Origin: Moraxella nonliquefaciens
Lineage (GTDB): Bacteria; Pseudomonadota; Gammaproteobacteria; Pseudomonadales; Moraxellaceae
Assembly: GCF_001679005.1 (NCBI RefSeq)
Contig: NZ_LXTW01000001.1
Location: forward strand, 144,429 to 208,428
Length of the DNA stretch: 64,000 bases
Direction of reading: 5' to 3'
In this document: in pieces, positions 16,447-24,985 of the stretch
Layout of the letters: each line of letters opens with the position of its first letter
Numbering within the stretch: the stretch's first letter is position 1
Translations under genes and position numbers: made by a program
Notes under the pieces: model-generated
The model's input: the letters and a program-made list of their open reading frames with translations, nothing else
Database searches by the model: none
What the model was told of the DNA's origin: nothing

Positions 16447-17607
16447 ATGAAACTCACAGATGAACAACTAAAAGCCAAAGATGAGATTATCAATTTCATC
16501 TTTGATGATAAGCAAAAACAAATCATTTTACAAGGTCATGCAGGTACAGGTAAGACCACCATTCTAAAAGCCATTAAAGATGAATATGAGGCTATTTTTA
16601 CATTAGGTAATGCTCTTGGTTTAGAGAAAAGACATTGGCAGTTTTGTGCTACTACCAATAAAGCAGTTGAAGCGTTAAATGCTAATGGTATCAAAGCCAG
16701 AACAGTCCATTCTTTCTTTGGTTTAAGTGCCTGTGATACTCCATTTAAAAAGGTATCTCCTATTAATCATATTGTAGTGATTGATGAATGTAGCTATCTT
16801 AATTATGAGCAATTAGCTCATATCCAATCCGTGTGCAAAAAGATTATCTATGTAGGAGATAAAAACCAACTAACACCGATTGGTTTAAACCATGCACCTG
16901 TATATTATGCTGATATTGCTATGGTAGAGCTTACACAGACCATCAGACAGCAGAATGCACCTAAGATAAGGGATTACTGTGATAAGCTCAGAGAAGCGAT
17001 TACAACTAATTCTGACACACCTGCTATTGTATTAGGCAAAGAAGTTATTCATCTAAACCAAAAACAATTTGAACAACAGATTAAACAAGACTTTGCTAAT
17101 TATGATGGCAGTCAAAAAATTCTTGGTTTAAAAAATACCACAGTACAAAAATACAATAATCTCTTAGCCAAAGAGATTAAAGTAGGTGATATTCTGATTA
17201 ATAACAACTATCATAAATCCACCAATCTGGCTAACAATGCTAAAATATTGGTTAGACAGGTATATGGGGATATGACCTTGTTAGGGGTTAAAGTAACACA
17301 CTGTTGTATAGATACTATGTCCTATGGTCATTATGATGTTTATATCCCTAAATCAGCCACTGGCATGAGTAGAGCATTTAAAAAATCCAAAGAAGAAAGT
17401 AATTGGGCTGTTTATAATGAGTTCATTGACCTAAGACAGCCTTATGCTCAAACCATTCACAAAGCACAAGGCAGTACTTACTCTACCGTGTATATTCATT
17501 TAAATGACTTAGATTCAGTAGAAACCAAAAAAGAGAAAAACAGATTGCTTTATGTAGCTTTCTCTCGTGCTACTGATAAGGTTTATTTAACAGGAGAATT
17601 GCCGTGA
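16447..17607 (+). CDS. Superfamily 1 helicase, Dda/RecD-like
   Basis: The 386-residue protein has Walker A QGHAGTGKTTIL (near residue 30), motif II VIDECSYL, motif III GDKNQLTPIG, and the C-terminal motifs TIHKAQGSTYSTVYIH and YVAFSRATDKVYL. These are the helicase motifs of the Dda/RecD2/Pif1 group. It probably unwinds DNA during replication or recombination with the polymerase encoded downstream. It starts three bases after the VWA gene stop. Confidence 0.88.
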   Translation: MKLTDEQLKAKDEIINFIFDDKQKQIILQGHAGTGKTTILKAIKDEYEAIFTLGNALGLEKRHWQFCATTNKAVEALNANGIKARTVHSFFGLSACDTPFKKVSPINHIVVIDECSYLNYEQLAHIQSVCKKIIYVGDKNQLTPIGLNHAPVYYADIAMVELTQTIRQQNAPKIRDYCDKLREAITTNSDTPAIVLGKEVIHLNQKQFEQQIKQDFANYDGSQKILGLKNTTVQKYNNLLAKEIKVGDILINNNYHKSTNLANNAKILVRQVYGDMTLLGVKVTHCCIDTMSYGHYDVYIPKSATGMSRAFKKSKEESNWAVYNEFIDLRQPYAQTIHKAQGSTYSTVYIHLNDLDSVETKKEKNRLLYVAFSRATDKVYLTGELP

Positions 17608-17885
17608 TAATCTTACAAAATAAAACAGAAAAGATAGCTTATTTTGTGCATGGTGTTAATCCAAATCCTAGACATGAAGACAGTAGATTCATGTCTTTGT
17701 ATTTGCATAAAGCACTAACTTGTCTTAATGATATAGATGAAGTTACAGAGTATTGTACAAAAGAATTTGCTAATATATTAGGTAACTATAAAACCATAGA
17801 TAAAAGAGTTTATCCTTTGGGGTCATTACAAAGAGATAAGTTTTTATCATTGGTTTTCTTTTATAAAGGATTGAGAGCGTTATGA
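17604..17885 (+). CDS. Hypothetical protein of a three-copy family, copy 1
   Basis: A 93-residue helical protein whose end, PLGSLQRDKFLSLVFFYKGLRAL, matches the ends of the proteins at 17979 and 18293 (YYKGLNxL). It overlaps the helicase stop by four bases. The three copies look like tandem duplications that have diverged greatly. Function unknown. Confidence 0.55.
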   Translation: MIILQNKTEKIAYFVHGVNPNPRHEDSRFMSLYLHKALTCLNDIDEVTEYCTKEFANILGNYKTIDKRVYPLGSLQRDKFLSLVFFYKGLRAL

Positions 17886-17992
17886 GCATAGATAATATAG
17901 AAGTTGCGTTTCTCAATTACATACCCAAAGAGGTAAATTTATCAAGATACCTACTTACTATAAGGAGTTATATAATTGATGAGTTCATTTAA
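17882..17992 (+). CDS. Possible small protein, 36 aa
   Basis: The frame MSIDNIEVAFLNYIPKE... starts in an ATGA overlap with copy 1 and ends inside the next gene. No strong ribosome site, so coupling would be required. It fills an otherwise empty 90 bases in a tightly packed operon. Confidence 0.35.
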   Translation: MSIDNIEVAFLNYIPKEVNLSRYLLTIRSYIIDEFI

Positions 17993-18296
17993 TGTACAAG
18001 CTAGTGTAGAAAATACTAAAACTTATGCTAATTATTATATTAGAAGTTTAATTAATCCTATTGATGGTATCTATACAGAGGAACAGCGGTGGGATTATAA
18101 CTTTATGCTTGATTATTTTCTAAGCGTTTTATATCTAATACCAATAGATAGGAAGCGATATCTACCAGAGCCTATTAACTCTAAATTTAGTCTTTACCCA
18201 CTAGGACAACCTTATTACATTAAAAAATTCCTTAATGAACATAAAGATGAATTTTTTAATAAGTTTTACTATTACAAGGGTTTAAATAATTTATGA
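17979..18296 (+). CDS. Hypothetical protein of a three-copy family, copy 2
   Basis: 105 residues from the ATG at 17979, with AAGGAG upstream and a TTG alternative three bases earlier. It shares with copy 3 an order of segments: Y-rich helix, RFM/NFMLDYFLS, YLPEPI, a Pro-containing turn, and a terminal FYYYKGLNNL. Helical and probably soluble. Function unknown. Confidence 0.55.
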   Translation: MSSFNVQASVENTKTYANYYIRSLINPIDGIYTEEQRWDYNFMLDYFLSVLYLIPIDRKRYLPEPINSKFSLYPLGQPYYIKKFLNEHKDEFFNKFYYYKGLNNL

Positions 18297-18592
18297 CTAA
18301 ATTTAATGAGTATGAAGAGCAGTTCATTACGTTGTATCTATTCAGGTTAATAAACTTAAATTTAACTGATTTTAGCTCTGAGGAAGCAGACAATTATCGT
18401 TTCATGCGAGAGTACTTATCTAAGTGTTTATCTTATAATAACAGTATTAGGAATGAATATTTACCTGAACCAATAGATTATATCGTAGCTTATAGTATTC
18501 CTACTATTACTGCGGTTGATGATTTTCTATTTGAAAACAGAGATAAATTCTTTGAACTGTTCTACTATTACAAAGGTCTTAACTCACTATGA
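18293..18592 (+). CDS. Hypothetical protein of a three-copy family, copy 3
   Basis: 99 residues, overlapping copy 2 by four bases. NYRFMREYLSKCL, YLPEPIDY and the terminal FYYYKGLNSL align with copy 2. The gene runs directly into the DNA polymerase gene with another four-base overlap, so its dosage is tied to that gene. Confidence 0.55.
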   Translation: MTKFNEYEEQFITLYLFRLINLNLTDFSSEEADNYRFMREYLSKCLSYNNSIRNEYLPEPIDYIVAYSIPTITAVDDFLFENRDKFFELFYYYKGLNSL

Positions 18593-21054
18593 ACCATTTA
18601 CTATTTCATGATAAGCCAAAAGTAGCTATATTAATCAAAGACAGTTATTTTAACCGTAAGGATATAGAACAATACTATGTTAAACCACTTGGTTTGCCTT
18701 GTATGGCGTTTAGTCTTTACTATGAACCAACCAATAAAGTATCAGCTACCAAAGCCAAAGAGTGTCTTAAAAGAATACTACCTAGTATCAAACAACAAGG
18801 TATTACTTATCTTTATGTGGCAGATAGTACTTACTTTAAACAACTCACCAAAGAGAAAAAATCAGAAATTCATTTAGGTTATGTGTTGCCATGTAAACTT
18901 ACAGGCTATGAACATATTCATGTAGTCTATGGGATTAATTATGCACAGCTTATGTATAATCAAAGTATGGCTAGCAATCTGACACTATCACTTAATACAT
19001 TGGCTAATCATATCAATGGTAAAGCCAATGGTTTTGGTGATGTTATTTACGAAGCAAGTTACAACAAACCAAATGATTTAATTGGTTATCTTGATGAACC
19101 TATGTTAGCCATTGATATTGAGACTACTGGCTTAGAACTGGGTAGTGATTTAATATCTATTGCTTTTGCCAAAAATGAACATAGTGGTATTTCATTTAAA
19201 GTTAGTGATAAGCGGTTTATTAAACAATTCTTTGAGAAGTATCATGGTTATAAGACATTTCATAATGCCAGTTTTGATATTAAGCATATTATCTATCATT
19301 GCTTTATGGATAATCCAAGTGATATGAAAGGTCTATTACACGGTTTACACACCATGTGTAGAAACCTACATGATACAAAGATTATCGCTTACTTAGCTAC
19401 CAATAACACACAAGGTAATACACTGGGTTTAAAAGATTTAAGTCATGAGTTTGTAGGTAACTATGCAGTAGATGTAACTGATGTTACTAAGCTAACCGAT
19501 GATGATTTGTTGGAGTATAACCTAAAAGATACATTGGCTACATTCTATGTATTTAATAAGTACTACCCCATCATGTTACAAGATAGTCAAGAGAATATCT
19601 ACAATACCATCATGCTACCTAGTCTTAAAACCATTATTCAAATGGAATTAACAGGTATGCCCATGGATATGGCAGAAGTGCTTATGTTAAGAGATGAGCT
19701 TAGAGCTAAGAGCCTAACACTTGAAACCAAGATACAAGCACATGAGCTAGTCAAAGCTACTGTTATTGGTTTAAAAGAACAAGAGTGTATTAAATATAAC
19801 AAAAGCCATAAGAAACAAAAAGTACCTAATAACTTTAAGATTAGATTTAATCCTAATAGCCCTAAGCACATGATTGAACTACTCTATACAGTCATGATGC
19901 TACCTGTGATTGATTACACAGATATCAAGCAACCTAGTGTATCTGGCAAAACCATAGCTAAACTTATGAACTATACAGATGATACAGAGTTACTTGACTT
20001 GATACGAGAATATGCTGATATTCAAAAGATATTAAGTACTTTCATTCCTGCATTTTTAAATGCTAAACCAAGAGATAATCATCACTGGCTTCATGGTAAT
20101 TTTAATCTTGGGGGTACTGTGTCAGGTAGGTTATCTAGTAGTAATCCTAATTTACAAAATCTACCTAGTGGTAGTACCTTTGGTAAACCTGTTAAGAAAT
20201 GTTTTACTGCACCAAAAGGTTGGATATTCTGTGGGGCAGATTACAATGCCTTAGAAGATAAGGTCAATACCCTACTAACCAAAGACCCAAACAAAGAAAA
20301 GATTTGGATTGACGGTTATGACGGTCATTGTTATAGAGCATTTTATTATTGGAGAGACCAATTTCCTGATATTAAAGAAACAGTTGAAAGTATTAACTCT
20401 ATCAAAGATAAATATCCTAAACTAAGACAACGCTCAAAAGCACCAAGTTTTGCCTTGCAATATAGCGGTACTAAGTTTACTTTGATGAATAACTGTGGGT
20501 TCTCTGAACAAGAAGCTCAGCAAGTGGAGAAAGGCTACCATGAAATGTATAAAGTATCTAATGAATGGGTAGCCAATAAAATCAAACAAGCAGAACAACA
20601 AGGTTATCTTGATACTGCTTTTGGTTTAAGAATTAGAACACCAGTTCTAGCCAAATCCATTCTAGGTAACTCTAAGACACCTTATTTAGCCATAGCAGAA
20701 GCCAGAAGCGTAGGTAATGCTGTTAGTGGGCAATCTTATGGAATGCTTACCAACAGAGCCTTAAATGAGTTTATGGAGCGAGTATGGAAGTCTGAATACA
20801 GTCTTGATATATTCCCTGTTGCTACCATCCATGATGCCATCTATTTGGTTATCAAAGATAATATCAATGTAGTTAAATGGGTAAATGATAACTTAGCTGA
20901 ATGTATGTCATGGCAAGAATTACCAGAGCTTAAACATGATAAAATCAAGCTAACTGCTGAACTTGGTTTATTCTACCCTAATTGGGCTAATGAAATTACC
21001 CTACCCAATAAAGCCAGTAGAAAAGAAATCAAAAAAAATAGTACTATCACATAA
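18589..21054 (+). CDS. Family A DNA polymerase with 3'-5' exonuclease
   Basis: The 821-residue replicative polymerase has an exonuclease domain starting near residue 170 (AIDIETTGLE, then HNASFDIKH) and a polymerase domain with SGRLSSSNPNLQNLPSG, motif A GADYNALEDKV, motif B RQRSKAPSFALQYSGTK and motif C TIHDAIYLVI. In motif C the usual HDE reads HDA, which is unusual for family A and should affect the metal-site surroundings. N4 also carries a family A polymerase of similar size. It follows the three-copy family without a gap. Confidence 0.93.
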   Translation: MNHLLFHDKPKVAILIKDSYFNRKDIEQYYVKPLGLPCMAFSLYYEPTNKVSATKAKECLKRILPSIKQQGITYLYVADSTYFKQLTKEKKSEIHLGYVLPCKLTGYEHIHVVYGINYAQLMYNQSMASNLTLSLNTLANHINGKANGFGDVIYEASYNKPNDLIGYLDEPMLAIDIETTGLELGSDLISIAFAKNEHSGISFKVSDKRFIKQFFEKYHGYKTFHNASFDIKHIIYHCFMDNPSDMKGLLHGLHTMCRNLHDTKIIAYLATNNTQGNTLGLKDLSHEFVGNYAVDVTDVTKLTDDDLLEYNLKDTLATFYVFNKYYPIMLQDSQENIYNTIMLPSLKTIIQMELTGMPMDMAEVLMLRDELRAKSLTLETKIQAHELVKATVIGLKEQECIKYNKSHKKQKVPNNFKIRFNPNSPKHMIELLYTVMMLPVIDYTDIKQPSVSGKTIAKLMNYTDDTELLDLIREYADIQKILSTFIPAFLNAKPRDNHHWLHGNFNLGGTVSGRLSSSNPNLQNLPSGSTFGKPVKKCFTAPKGWIFCGADYNALEDKVNTLLTKDPNKEKIWIDGYDGHCYRAFYYWRDQFPDIKETVESINSIKDKYPKLRQRSKAPSFALQYSGTKFTLMNNCGFSEQEAQQVEKGYHEMYKVSNEWVANKIKQAEQQGYLDTAFGLRIRTPVLAKSILGNSKTPYLAIAEARSVGNAVSGQSYGMLTNRALNEFMERVWKSEYSLDIFPVATIHDAIYLVIKDNINVVKWVNDNLAECMSWQELPELKHDKIKLTAELGLFYPNWANEITLPNKASRKEIKKNSTIT

Positions 21055-21083
21055 ATAAATACTAGGTATTTTGTGTTAAAATG

Positions 21084-21107
21084 CTCCAAATCTTTTTGGA
21101 GTATTTT
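21084..21107 (+). promoter_or_regulatory. Hairpin covering a ribosome binding site
   Basis: CTCCAAA-TCTT-TTTGGAG is a perfect 7-bp stem followed by TATTTTT and the ATG at 21109. The 3' arm contains the GGAG ribosome site. The hairpin can act both as a terminator after the polymerase gene and as a cover over the start of the next gene. Confidence 0.55.
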
Positions 21108-21108
21108 T

Positions 21109-21333
21109 ATGTATCATCGTTTACTGCATAAGTACAAAGAGTTTGAGGGTCAAAGTAATGTCATCGTTGGTATGGGTGAATTGCCTTGGTCTGAATATAA
21201 ACAAGGTTGGATAGCACCTAGTGGTATCGTTGTTCTTGATAGACAAGAAGCCATTAGAATAGCTACCTATTTAGATAAACTTTATACGAAAAATAATATT
21301 CGTATTGCAACCAAAAGGAACTCATATAGATGA
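21109..21333 (+). CDS. Hypothetical phage protein, 74 aa
   Basis: The ORF could open 36 bases earlier, but the ATG at 21109 has a GGAG site and the earlier part is the hairpin. The protein ends in a helix (RQEAIRIATYLDKLYTKNN). It overlaps the Nudix gene by four bases. No family recognised. Confidence 0.5.
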   Translation: MYHRLLHKYKEFEGQSNVIVGMGELPWSEYKQGWIAPSGIVVLDRQEAIRIATYLDKLYTKNNIRIATKRNSYR

Positions 21334-21905
21334 ACCCAGTCATGTGTATTACCAAAGCCAATCTACACCTAACAGAGGGTATTAATAAGATTGAGCTTAA
21401 TCCAGAAGACATTCATTTTATTAACCGTAACGTTGTAGATAGTAAGTTACCTAACTATCATGCCATTGGTACTATGCTTCCACAGATATTACCTTATATT
21501 TTTGTTAAGTGTGGTGATGAATATCTTACCTATGCTCGTAGGGGCAGTGAAACCAGATTACATGGTAAACGTTCTATGGGATTTGGTGGTCATGTAGAAC
21601 TGTCTGATTTAGATGATACCCCCAGATGGTGTATTCATGCTACTGCTGAAAGAGAACTCAAAGAAGAACTGGGTTTGGATGAGAATATCAAACTTACAGA
21701 TGAATATATCTACTCTGATTATGATAAAGTCAGTCAAGTGCATATTGGTGCTATTGGTTTTATTGAGCTGGGAGATAAGTCTTTGATTAAACCAGATGAA
21801 TTAGAAATACTAAACCCAGTATGGCAAACCATTGATGATATTAGAGCTAGAATTGATGGTTATGAAAGATGGTCTCAGATTTTAGTTAAGCATATAGATA
21901 AATAA
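21330..21905 (+). CDS. Nudix hydrolase-like protein
   Basis: The 191-residue protein contains GFGGHVEL and, 20 residues on, ERELKEELGLDE. This is a Nudix box (RExxEExG) with a longer than normal spacer after GGHVE, as seen in some Nudix subfamilies. Such enzymes hydrolyse nucleoside diphosphates linked to another group, for example damaged nucleotides. Beside the polymerase and near thyX, a role in nucleotide pools is plausible. The substrate is unknown. Confidence 0.75.
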   Translation: MNPVMCITKANLHLTEGINKIELNPEDIHFINRNVVDSKLPNYHAIGTMLPQILPYIFVKCGDEYLTYARRGSETRLHGKRSMGFGGHVELSDLDDTPRWCIHATAERELKEELGLDENIKLTDEYIYSDYDKVSQVHIGAIGFIELGDKSLIKPDELEILNPVWQTIDDIRARIDGYERWSQILVKHIDK

Positions 21906-21907
21906 AA

Positions 21908-21929
21908 TAAAGGGTCTTATGACCCTTTA
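21908..21929. terminator. Bidirectional terminator
   Basis: TAAAGGGTC-TTAT-GACCCTTTA lies between convergent genes and holds the stop codon of the leftward muramidase gene in its loop. T-rich or A-rich flanks serve both directions. Confidence 0.75.
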
Positions 21930-22504
21930 TATTTGTTATAAGCACTAGCCAGTTTAATATGATACTTATTTTTAGCATAGCCACTGCCATTATATCCCCT
22001 AGCAAATCTTACCCAGTCTTTATTTTTAAGATGAATAAGTAAGCCATTGGTTTTGATAAATCTAATCATGGCTTCTAATTGCTTGGCTTCTGAGTGATAC
22101 ATATCATTGATAAATGCTTGTAAGCTCTCATAACCAAGTGATTTCCAATGATAACCCATGACTTGACCCAAGCCCCATGAACAGCTTTGTAATGCGTGTT
22201 CTTGTGAATATCCAGAAGCAATACCTAATCTACTGTGCTGTTCTGATGTCTTACCATACCTATGTGTACCCCAACGTATATAACACAGTTTAGGATGTTC
22301 TTGCATGAGTTTATTACGAACAGTAATCAGATGGTTTTGGGTAAGCAACCTGTGCATGATATGCGGTTCATAGAGTATTTTAGGTAAACCATTGATAAAA
22401 CCACTACCACTGGCTTCTACTTCAATCACTGCTCTCAAACAAGCATACTCAATACCATGTGTATTGGCTAATTCTTTGATTTGTTCATTGGTTAATATTT
22501 TCAT
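21917..22504 (-). CDS. N-acetylmuramidase endolysin (DUF3380 type)
   Basis: The 195-residue protein matches the N-acetylmuramidase fold known for N4 gp61: a peptidoglycan-binding-like start and a catalytic glutamate in AVIEVEASGSGF (near residue 27), followed by ILYEPHIMHR and a C-terminal RFARGYNGSGYAKNKYH typical for DUF3380. It cuts cell-wall glycan at lysis. The ATG at 22504 (GGAGAAAATA upstream) is preferred over one 36 bases earlier. There is no signal peptide, so export probably needs the holin-like proteins next to it. Confidence 0.88.
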   Translation of the reverse strand: MKILTNEQIKELANTHGIEYACLRAVIEVEASGSGFINGLPKILYEPHIMHRLLTQNHLITVRNKLMQEHPKLCYIRWGTHRYGKTSEQHSRLGIASGYSQEHALQSCSWGLGQVMGYHWKSLGYESLQAFINDMYHSEAKQLEAMIRFIKTNGLLIHLKNKDWVRFARGYNGSGYAKNKYHIKLASAYNKYKGS

Positions 22505-22712
22505 TATTTTCTCCTTTTTTACGCATGTCTGTATCTCCAAAATAATATCCTATTTGACTAGATACATATCCTGCAATAAAACCAATTACGATATTAATTA
22601 AATTATTATTTTCTTTTGGCATACTTACAAAGAATAAACCCAATATAATTAAAAACATCATACTACTAAAAAACATGGTAATAATAAAATGCTCATTTAA
22701 AAGTTTTTTCAT
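22485..22712 (-). CDS. Putative holin, 75 aa
   Basis: From the ATG at 22712 the protein has two hydrophobic segments (ITMFFSSMMFLIILGLFFVS and INIVIGFIAGYVSSQIGYYF) and a short charged C-terminus, the layout of a class II holin. It overlaps the endolysin start by 20 bases, so the two are translated together. Holins open the inner membrane for the endolysin. Assignment is by topology and position. Confidence 0.65.
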   Translation of the reverse strand: MKKLLNEHFIITMFFSSMMFLIILGLFFVSMPKENNNLINIVIGFIAGYVSSQIGYYFGDTDMRKKGENNENINQ

Positions 22713-23043
22713 TATAATTCTCCAAATCATTGACTTCTTTTTCTAATATGGCTACCTTTTGATTTAACGTAGCTAATTCTTTTTGATGTTCATTATTAGA
22801 AGTAACTATCCAAGTGCAAAAAGCAATAGCACCAGCACCTAACATAGAAATAAGCCATTTAAGAGTTAATATTGCACCTTTGGCAGATGTAAAATCACTC
22901 TCCATTTTTTCTATCTTAATGCTATTGGCTTGTCTTTCTTCATACTGGTGTTCATTTATGACAGTCAGTCTGATGATGTCTTTGGATAACTGTTCTAATT
23001 TTAAATGCACATTGGTTAATTGTTTTTTTAGTTCTTGTTCCAT
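22693..23043 (-). CDS. Membrane protein with coiled coil, lysis cassette
   Basis: 116 residues: N-terminal helix of about 45 residues (coiled coil), a transmembrane segment near residues 62-82 (LISMLGAGAIAFCTWIVTS) and a C-terminal heptad helix (LNQKVAILEKEVNDLEN). This resembles hemolysin XhlA-like or spanin-like accessory lysis proteins. It is the first membrane gene of the lysis cassette, overlapping the putative holin by 20 bases. Confidence 0.55.
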   Translation of the reverse strand: MEQELKKQLTNVHLKLEQLSKDIIRLTVINEHQYEERQANSIKIEKMESDFTSAKGAILTLKWLISMLGAGAIAFCTWIVTSNNEHQKELATLNQKVAILEKEVNDLENYNEKTFK

Positions 23044-23045
23044 GG

Positions 23046-24596
23046 TTATTCCACATGTTGAATTATTTTTAATGTTTTAATTGGATTAGGTGAATTATTA
23101 ATACTAAAATGTATACTTAATTTTAAAGATAAATTTTCAGGATTAAGTAAACGAAATACTTCACTGTATTCATTACAGGTTATTTTAAATGAGTAATCAC
23201 TAAGATACTTTATCTTAATACTAGATACATCTTTTAAAGGTATCTGTATTTTATCACCATATTCGTCTCTAGGAATAAAAAGATAATCACCAGAATTGCG
23301 TATATAACCATGACCTTCACCAAACCACTCACTTATCAAATATGGTAAAGAGATTTCAAAACTACTTGCTTTTATCAAATCAGTTAAAATAAACTCATAA
23401 GTAACATTAGGATTTAATCTTTGTGAAACTTTCATGTTATAAGTACCATATGGCGTTGGTTCAGTATTTACAAAGACAAGTTCATTATCTATACTTTCAA
23501 TAATTCTTACATGTATTGTTTTTAATCCCGTATATTGTATTTCCCAAAAATTAGATATTTCATTAGGTAGGATAGGGTACACATAACCTGTATAATTAGG
23601 TATAAATCTTACTTTACCTGTTTCTGGATTATGGTTTATTCTGCCTATATACTCTCCATGAGTACCGTGTTGAATGGTATGAGCTATTTGTAAATCAAAG
23701 GTTTCTTTATAAATAAAATCATCTATTTTTATTAGCATGCCTGATTCATAAGAGTTAAGTCTGGTGATGGTAGTACCCTCATACACAGAGATTTCCATAG
23801 TTACCTTACCTGATAATAACTTACTGTACCATAATCCAAATAACTCAACGTCAGTAACGCCATCATAGAAGTGGGGCATAACATAATGCAATCCATTAAA
23901 TCCTTGAATATCTCCATAGATAACACTGTTATCTGGTATAAAGTTAAAAATATTAACAATATTATATTGTTCTATGTCATGGATGGCTCTCATTAAAAAA
24001 TCTTCCCCAGAAGTATCTTCCCAGTAAAAAGAAATGACAAGAGTGCCTGCATTCGGTGTAATCTTCATTGGTTTAGTCTCCATTGGAAGAGTATTTTCAT
24101 AATAGTTTAGTAACATGTCATGTTTGCCCAAATCACTTAATAATAATCTATAATTAGCATTTTCTAGATTATCTATATTTTTGGTAATTGTGGTTCTATT
24201 TAGGTCTGTTTCATCGGTAGTACTAAAATGTAATGTGCCAGTAAAAAATCCTTGTAAGTGAAGTGCACCATTGTTTAAAGACATCTGTGGCATACCATAA
24301 CTGTCATAATGACCATCCAAAATAAGTTCACGTTTTATAAGGTCAAGTGCTCCTATGTATTGTTTAGGATACTCTATTGGTTGCCAGTGTATGAGTATAT
24401 AAGACGCAACTTCTAATGGGGTTAATAATGAGGTTAAATCTCTTACTGTTAAAATAGGACTGTAATTCAGGCTTGCTTTTAATTGCTCAATATAATTATC
24501 CCCCAAAGCAATAAAAGGAGTTTCTTTTAATCGCTCATTTAAGTCTTGAAGATATTTGATGGTTTCATCTCTATCAGGTATATCTATTTCTCTCAT
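23046..24596 (-). CDS. Putative phage tail or appendage protein, 516 aa
   Basis: The N-terminal 110 residues are helical (MREIDIPDRDETIKYLQDL), and the rest is beta-rich with many Tyr, Thr and Asn and no enzyme motif. This is typical for tail appendages. It is leftward, like the other structural genes, and is followed by the lysis genes, so it is probably a late gene. The possible head is a bundle for attachment to the tail, which is inference. I recognise no named family. Confidence 0.5.
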   Translation of the reverse strand: MREIDIPDRDETIKYLQDLNERLKETPFIALGDNYIEQLKASLNYSPILTVRDLTSLLTPLEVASYILIHWQPIEYPKQYIGALDLIKRELILDGHYDSYGMPQMSLNNGALHLQGFFTGTLHFSTTDETDLNRTTITKNIDNLENANYRLLLSDLGKHDMLLNYYENTLPMETKPMKITPNAGTLVISFYWEDTSGEDFLMRAIHDIEQYNIVNIFNFIPDNSVIYGDIQGFNGLHYVMPHFYDGVTDVELFGLWYSKLLSGKVTMEISVYEGTTITRLNSYESGMLIKIDDFIYKETFDLQIAHTIQHGTHGEYIGRINHNPETGKVRFIPNYTGYVYPILPNEISNFWEIQYTGLKTIHVRIIESIDNELVFVNTEPTPYGTYNMKVSQRLNPNVTYEFILTDLIKASSFEISLPYLISEWFGEGHGYIRNSGDYLFIPRDEYGDKIQIPLKDVSSIKIKYLSDYSFKITCNEYSEVFRLLNPENLSLKLSIHFSINNSPNPIKTLKIIQHVE

Positions 24597-24669
24597 GTAA
24601 TCACCTTTTGGTTTGGTTGTTATAAAAGTTGTACTATACCATCGTGATTTAACAACTGGTTAATCTGCT

Positions 24670-24691
24670 GTGCGTTCCGCACTCCTGTGGG
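24670..24691 (+). promoter_or_regulatory. Hairpin promoter 4
   Basis: GTGCG-TTC-CGCAC (24670-24682), loop centre 24676, is 11 bases before GTGGG at 24687. It lies between a leftward late gene and the rightward thyX block. The proposed transcript starts nine bases before the first stem of the structured RNA at 24696. Confidence 0.75.
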
Positions 24692-24695
24692 TTTT

Positions 24696-24820
24696 GAATT
24701 GAACGCCATAGCCAAGTCATGAGTGGCTAATAACCATGACAGATTGTAATAAGCCATGCTTTTTACATTTTAAGCTCCAACTTAGGTACAATCCGTAAGT
24801 CCTACGATACAGGACAATTC
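24696..24820 (+). ncRNA. Structured RNA element, copy A (pseudoknot)
   Basis: Pairs seen: P1 GAATT/AATTC closing the element (24696 and 24816); a pseudoknot with TAGCCA 24709 to TGGCTA 24724 and GTCATG 24716 to CATGAC 24735; P3 GATTGTA 24742 to TACAATC 24787; P4 GTCCT 24799 to AGGAC 24811 with loop ACGATAC. Copy B near 35,400 keeps the same order, the CGTA linker and the GATA loop while the stem bases differ. It lies in the 5' leader of the thyX block. I cannot match it to a known RNA family. Confidence 0.65.
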
Positions 24821-24844
24821 TTTATTTAAACCAAAGGATAACTT

Positions 24845-24961
24845 ATGACACTGCGTTTATTAATTTTTTGTTTAATTACTTTATTGGTTTGTGTCATGTC
24901 CAATTCTCATGAACCAAGACAATGTCTACGAATTAATAATGCTGATATTAGAAGATGTTAG
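24845..24961 (+). CDS. Small membrane or exported protein, 38 aa
   Basis: MTLRLLIFCLITLLVCVMS is a hydrophobic segment, followed by a polar tail with three Cys in all (one of them C-terminal). AAAGGA precedes the ATG. It lies between the structured RNA and thyX. It could be a short transmembrane peptide or a lipoprotein-like peptide, but the lipobox is poor. Confidence 0.45.
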   Translation: MTLRLLIFCLITLLVCVMSNSHEPRQCLRINNADIRRC

Positions 24962-24985
24962 CATCTATTTTACAACGGAGCTATT

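Noticed and set aside
24720..24729. GTGG near 24724 as a second start in the thyX leader
   Set aside because: No 5-bp stem with a 3-base loop lies 11 bases upstream; the bases belong to the structured RNA.
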